NCBI GenBank assembly: GCA_030734395.1
Contig: JAUZTG010000034.1
Location: 1,426,001 to 1,490,000 of the forward strand
From: Sarocladium kiliense
Lineage: Eukaryota; Ascomycota; Sordariomycetes; Hypocreales; Sarocladiaceae
Length of the DNA: 64,000 nucleotides
Reading direction: 5' to 3'
Within the stretch, counting starts at the first letter, position 1. The number at the start of each line of letters is the position of its first letter. The position numbers and the translations under genes are program-made. Below the pieces are notes generated by a model that saw only the letters and a list, made by a program, of their open reading frames with translations, was not told the origin of the DNA and did not search any database. Below, piece by piece: positions 59,701 to 64,000 of the stretch.

Positions 59701-60752
59701 CTGTCATTCACACACAACCGTTTCAGCTTCAACGCCCAACCCTCCAGGGTCCCCTTTCTTCTTCGTCTTCGAACTAAAACACTCCCCTCCCGTAGCCACA
59801 TGGGTAGTTAGTCGGCCGCTATTCCTCGATCGTCAACTACAACTTAGCTACGACCACAGACCAGGATATCCCTTCCACCCATGAAGATCCGCCCATGCAG
59901 TGCGCAACGCCAAAAGACTCCATCTCACCAACTGAAAGTAGCTAACTTACACGAAACGGAATGGAATTACTTACTTACATACTTTTTCCCCTGCACATGA
60001 CCAGAGCACGAACCATCTCTTTTATCCAGTATCTCGGATCCGCACGGACAGCATCGCAGATCGTATCGTAGCGTACCAAAGATCCTTCTTGACCCTTCAC
60101 CACAAGATCTAGAGGATCCTGATACTTCGGTGCACCTGACATGAGGACGTTGCGTTCACTTCGCTCTCTGTGCAGTTCGTGCAGCCATTGCGCATGCCAC
60201 CCTGAGACAAAGGACAAGAGGCTCATGCAGATACGAAGCATGCCTCATCTTGAGCCACTACGATTGCCCATCCCCCGAGCCGTTAAGTGATCTGTGCTCT
60301 CCAGCACCACCGTAGTCCAGCGTTTTACCAACAGACAAACTTTCTGCCCATGTCCAGGTGATCGAGCCTTTGATCGGATTCCTCCTTTCCCAACGTAAAG
60401 GCGCATGAGAACGTGCATCGTCTCCTCCAAGTCACGTATGAACACCAAGGTGCTCAGATCAGAGATTGTCTCCATTTGAAGAAAAAGTATACACGCCATG
60501 GATACAATGAGAAACGAACCGAACGAAAACTACCGTAATTATGCAAGTCGAATCAATCCCCCCATTAGAGCATCTGCCACCTCAATCCCAGCACAATCCT
60601 ATCACCCTCCCATTGCGGCCCTTATGACAACCTATGAACAATGTGACATAGTTGTTGACACCCAGAACATCCCATGCAAGACCCCAATGCAATCAAGCAC
60701 TCGTACAGTAAACGCTCAAACCGATGCGTCACAAAGCTCTGCCACCTTACCA
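56750..60752. other. 4.0 kb gene-poor convergent region
   Basis: This lies between the stop of the Ser-rich gene (plus) and the stop of glycogen synthase (minus). A T-rich run is at 56817-56829. The only frame that looked at all protein-like is the 88-codon one at 59975-60241 (listed separately). At 59400-59880 the plus strand is C/T-rich, like a leader, but no gene follows it. Confidence 0.5.
59975..60241 (-). CDS. Possible small protein, 88 residues (uncertain)
   Basis: This is an ATG-started frame of 88 codons, downstream of glycogen synthase on the same strand. The product is charged and has balanced composition ('WLHELHRERSERNVLMSGAP', 'QDPLDLVVKGQEGSLVRYD', 'DAVRADPRYWIKEMVRAL'), unlike the Ser/Arg/Cys-rich chance frames around it. 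I found no good way to splice it to an upstream exon. It may be a small gene, a piece of the 3' UTR, or chance. Confidence 0.2.
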   Translation of the reverse strand: MLRICMSLLSFVSGWHAQWLHELHRERSERNVLMSGAPKYQDPLDLVVKGQEGSLVRYDTICDAVRADPRYWIKEMVRALVMCRGKSM

Positions 60753-63113
60753 CTAGTTGCTGGTCCCGTTGCCATTCAAAGGCACACTGTTCAGGGGGCT
60801 GTTGCCTCCAGGCTGCTTCGTCCGCAGGGTCAGCGGGAAGGGGTACTCGTCGGGATCTTCCTCTTCACTAATCACTGATGTTAGCATAACCTTATTTTCC
60901 AGAATGGCAGAAATCACTTACGGCAGCTTCCAGGCAACGTAATCCTCAGTGCTGAGCCCCTCGTGGCTCTCTTGCAGACTGGCGAAATCACCCGGCGTCA
61001 TCATGCCAGTGCGATCACGGGGGGAACCAGGCACCGAGAACGGGCGCGAGATCTTCTGCTCAACGCCAGGAATGAAGTCTTCCTCTTCGTCCCCACCGAA
61101 AGAGTCAGGGTAGGCCCGGCGCAGAGCCAGCTGACGAGCTTTAACATACTCCATGCCCATGCGCTTCCAGTCCAGTAGATCGCTCAGGCGTTCCGTACGA
61201 TTCCTCTGGTTGATGCGCTGACGACGGCTCTTCGCGCAAAAGTCGTACATGAAAGACGTCAGCTGGTTTACAGAGTCGTCGACTCCCTTCGTCCGTCGGT
61301 CCACAATGTAGATACCGTAATCACTCGAGTTCTCGATAAGCTCTTCCATGTAGCAACCGAAGCCAGAAAGGTTGGTGGTGATGCTGGGGACACCCATGAC
61401 GGTGCACTCAGCAGGAGTGTAGCCCCAAGGCTCGTAGTAGGACGGGAAGACGCCCATGTGGCAACCACGGACGAAGTCGTCATAATCGAGCGGAAGAACG
61501 GGGTTAGCAGAGTTTAGGAATTCGGGGTGGAAAACGACCTTGACACGGTCCGAGGGGTGGTTGAACAGTTGCACACGACGGATTTGATTCAAGACTGGGT
61601 CCTCGCTGTCATTGACCATGTTGTGAGTGACAATTGGCGGCAAGCCGTGGCGCTTCATAGCGAAAAGACGTCTTCGGAGGAGAACACGGTCCTGAGCGGA
61701 GATGAGCTCCTTCTCATCGGGCATCGGGTCGCCCTCGTGCCACTTAATGGATCGCTCGAAGATACGGCGGCCGATGCTCTGCTCGATGATGTTGGTTGTG
61801 TCACGCAGGCTCTTGATAACAGCCTGTCCCTTCAGAGCCTCCACGGTGAGAGAGGTAGTCTGCGCAGGCATAATGACGAATGCGACAACTGTTGTCTTGC
61901 TGCCCGAGGCCTTCATTCGGTGGTTCAGTCGTGCGAGCGACTCAATGAACATGTCGACACCCTTATTCCGGAATTCGTAACGGCCAGCAGTGAACATGTA
62001 AAGGGTATTGTCAGGATCAAAATCATAGTGCCCGTAGAAGTGACCCCGTACAAAGTCATGAATCTTCTCCTTGGCCTGCTGGTGCAGGTTCTGGAACTCG
62101 TGGACAGCGGAGAACTTGGTGACGTTGAGACCATTGGGAAGGACGCCATCAGGCTTGCGCTTAAGCAAATGCTCTGACTCGAAAGCAGTGATGTGAGACA
62201 CAGTTGTAAAGACATCACAGGCATGAGCAGCAGCACGCTCAATGCAGTACCTGTGGTAGATGCCACGCTTGCCAGCTTCTGCATCTACATCAAACCACTG
62301 GAGGTTGTTGTAAAAGTCGACCGAGCCAGCACAGAGGTATCGTCCGAGGAGGGTGGCGTGTGTCGTGAAGATTGTGGTGACATCGATGCGGCGCTTCTTG
62401 GTGAGGGGAAGAGCAACGCCAGCAAGCCACTCGTGGAAGTGGGCAATGACCGCCTTGGACTTCTCGTGGCACACGAACTGAATTAGTTTGTAAGCATGTG
62501 TCCACTCATCCTGGTTCTACAGTGGTGGTAGCTCTTACCTCTCCGAGGAACCACGCAACAAGGTAGCCGAACACGACAGCCTCGTTGGTCTCGTCGTCGT
62601 TGGGGGGCGAGGGAATGCTGGCGACGTTCCAGAGATCGGCCTTCCACTCGTCCATGTAGCCGTAGGCGGTCTTTGTGTCGAACAGAAGCACGCGAGGGGC
62701 TCCCTCAATGAGCCAACGGCCGTACATCATGCCAACTCCCCGATCCTTCATGGCCTGCATGGTAGCAGCGATTGCAGGGTTCGTAGGTTCCATCTCTTCC
62801 ACCTCCACGGCAGCCTGCAGACTGTTAGATATATCCCAAATTCCAAGAGATTTGAGAACGCACGGATTGGTGATTGAGAGGACCGATGAGGGTATAGCGG
62901 TCGCCATATTCGGCAGTGGTGACAGGAGCCTTGGACTTGATCACGGAGTAGATACCACCCACTGCAGTAGGTAAGACAAGGTCAGCGAGCGGCTCGTGGA
63001 CTGTGTAAGGCTTGCGATCCCTGGGTGAGCATACCTCTGTGAGCAACCTCGGTCGCAATCTCGAACAGCAAGTGGTTCTTGATATCGCGCGCAGGTTGAG
63101 CTTCGGACGCCAT
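60753..63113 (-). CDS. GSY1: Glycogen [starch] synthase (GT3 family)
   Basis: Five exons: 63113-63035, 62961-62864, 62814-62539, 62477-60922 and 60867-60753; introns of 73, 49, 61 and 54 bp; 707 residues, the normal length. The N-terminal 'EVAHRVGGIYSVIKSKAPVT' binds the UDP-glucose side. Then come 'HEWLAGVALPL', 'TIFTTHATLLGRYLCAG', 'NGLNVTKFSAVHEFQNLH' and the active-site 'PSYYEPWGYTPAECTVMGVP'. The Arg cluster 'KSRRQRINQRNRTERLSDLL' is the glucose-6-phosphate-sensing element of eukaryotic glycogen synthases. The C-terminal tail ('ISRPFSVPGSPRDRTGMMTP') carries Ser-Pro sites where the enzyme is switched off by phosphorylation. It extends glycogen with alpha-1,4 bonds in the cytosol. The last exon needs the acceptor after 60868; the earlier AG gives a stop. 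Confidence 0.96.
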
Positions 63114-64000
63114 GGCTGGCAACGTGGACTCAGTTGAGCTGCGAAGGCTGGGAGAAGCTCAGAGCAAGCTGTGTCGCACGGACCAAAGGCAGGGAATTAC
63201 CAGCGAGCAGCTCTGGGGAGGCAGAATAGAGCCTCTTAGAGCAGCACGTGGGAGGGGTCGGGACAAAAATACAAAGCGAAGCTGGAGGAGGATCAGAGGG
63301 AGTCGATTGGGGTGGCGGGAGGAGGAGAAGAAGAGGGGAGGTGGTGGTGGTTGAGCGAGAAAGTGGTGAGGTTCGCAGATGAGGTGGTGAGCTTGGTGGT
63401 GGTGAGGTGAGGATGAGCGCAGTGCATGGCAGCTGCAACCAGTGCCTAAAGCCAGCGCCAGCCCCCTCCTAAATCAAATCGATCGGCGCAATCACGCAGA
63501 GGTGCGTCACAACCTTGCACAGGCGCAGCGGGACCCTGGTCACCTCCGGCTTCGCTTCGCTGTCGCGGACTCCGGACAGACGGTAGATGTCAGAAATTTT
63601 CCTGCAGCTGCAGGTTGTCTGTGCACTGTTGTTGAGTTCCTTGGTGGTAGTTTTCTCGGGATTCGTCCTTGGCGATTTGATGTGGCGACAGGGTGAAGGA
63701 TTAGAAGGCAAAGCATTACATACGGGTAAAGAGATGAAGGCGCTACGAAGATATTGGACAGAGGCGAAGGCCAGAGTGGGGGGAGACCAGTGGCACCAAA
63801 TCACAAGAGGAGGCAACTGACGAGCATGAGATTGTGGTGCTGGCTTGGCTCGGCTTGGGCTTGATTCCATCCTTTCTTCATCATCATGACCGACGAGCAT
63901 CCAGCATGGTGTTTCCTGCCCTCACCCACAACTTGAAACCTGCTTAAACCTTCTTCACCACTTTATTCCTCACCTGATCGCATACAGGGACGCGCTACTG
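63114..64000. other. Upstream region of glycogen synthase to window end
   Basis: This is 887 bp upstream of the glycogen synthase ATG. The stretch 63260-63360, read on the minus strand, is C/T-rich and is probably its leader. The 143-codon minus-strand frame at 63469-63900 has no recognisable features. No further gene reaches the edge. Confidence 0.45.

Noticed and set aside
63469..63900. 143-codon minus-strand frame near the right edge
   Set aside because: Rich in Pro, Ser and Arg, no domain, and it lies in the upstream region of glycogen synthase.

Overview
This window is nuclear DNA of a filamentous ascomycete. Genes are interrupted by short introns, mostly about 45-85 bp with GT..AG ends. 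Coding and non-coding DNA are both moderately GC-rich, and the proteins are typical of Pezizomycotina (Flx1, Scc4/Mau2, Cyk3, Rai1, Cox6, Gsy1, an AflR-type Zn2Cys6 factor). A Dothideomycete close to Mycosphaerellaceae is my guess from gene flavour only. No rRNA, CRISPR, intact transposon or convincing tRNA was seen. All gene models were built by hand by joining reading frames across splice sites, and each model keeps one continuous frame.

Layout. At 1-603 is the 3' part of an acetoacetate-decarboxylase-family gene (+). At 3110-4708 (-) is a five-exon C2H2 zinc-finger factor whose upstream side is an 8.4 kb stretch without a recognisable gene. From 13.1 to 24.3 kb lie a mitochondrial FAD/folate carrier (-), splicing factor SF3b4/Hsh49 (+), cohesin loader Scc4/Mau2 with a long Gln/Pro-rich N-terminus (-), an NmrA-like reductase (-) and an AflR-type Zn2Cys6 factor (-). 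From 24.8 to 45.7 kb the region is gene-dense: Cyk3 (-), a DUF4863/hydroxylaminobenzoate-lyase-like protein (+), a germinal-centre (STE20) kinase (+), Rai1/DXO (-), a chromodomain plus HDA2/3-domain protein (+), Cox6 (-) and an ELO elongase (+). At 47.4-49.4 kb is an F-box/LRR protein (+). After a 6.3 kb gap comes a Ser-rich conserved fungal protein (55.7-56.7 kb, +), and after another 4 kb glycogen synthase (60.8-63.1 kb, -).

Functionally this is ordinary chromosome, not an obvious cluster. Housekeeping genes (splicing, cohesin loading, RNA quality control, respiration, lipid elongation, glycogen) are interleaved with regulators (two transcription factors, a GCK kinase, a silencing-complex subunit, an F-box protein). 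The NmrA-like gene and the AflR-type regulator stand in tandem, but no polyketide or peptide synthase lies beside them.

The most unusual items are an 8-nt microexon in Rai1, a probable GC-AG intron in the NmrA-like gene, a tandem splice acceptor that would make or break the last zinc finger of the C2H2 factor, a Cyk3 that keeps a full Cys-His-Asp transglutaminase triad and carries a seven-copy SPAP repeat, the chromodomain-HDA2/3 fusion, and three long gene-free stretches. I did not find a clearly new biological system.
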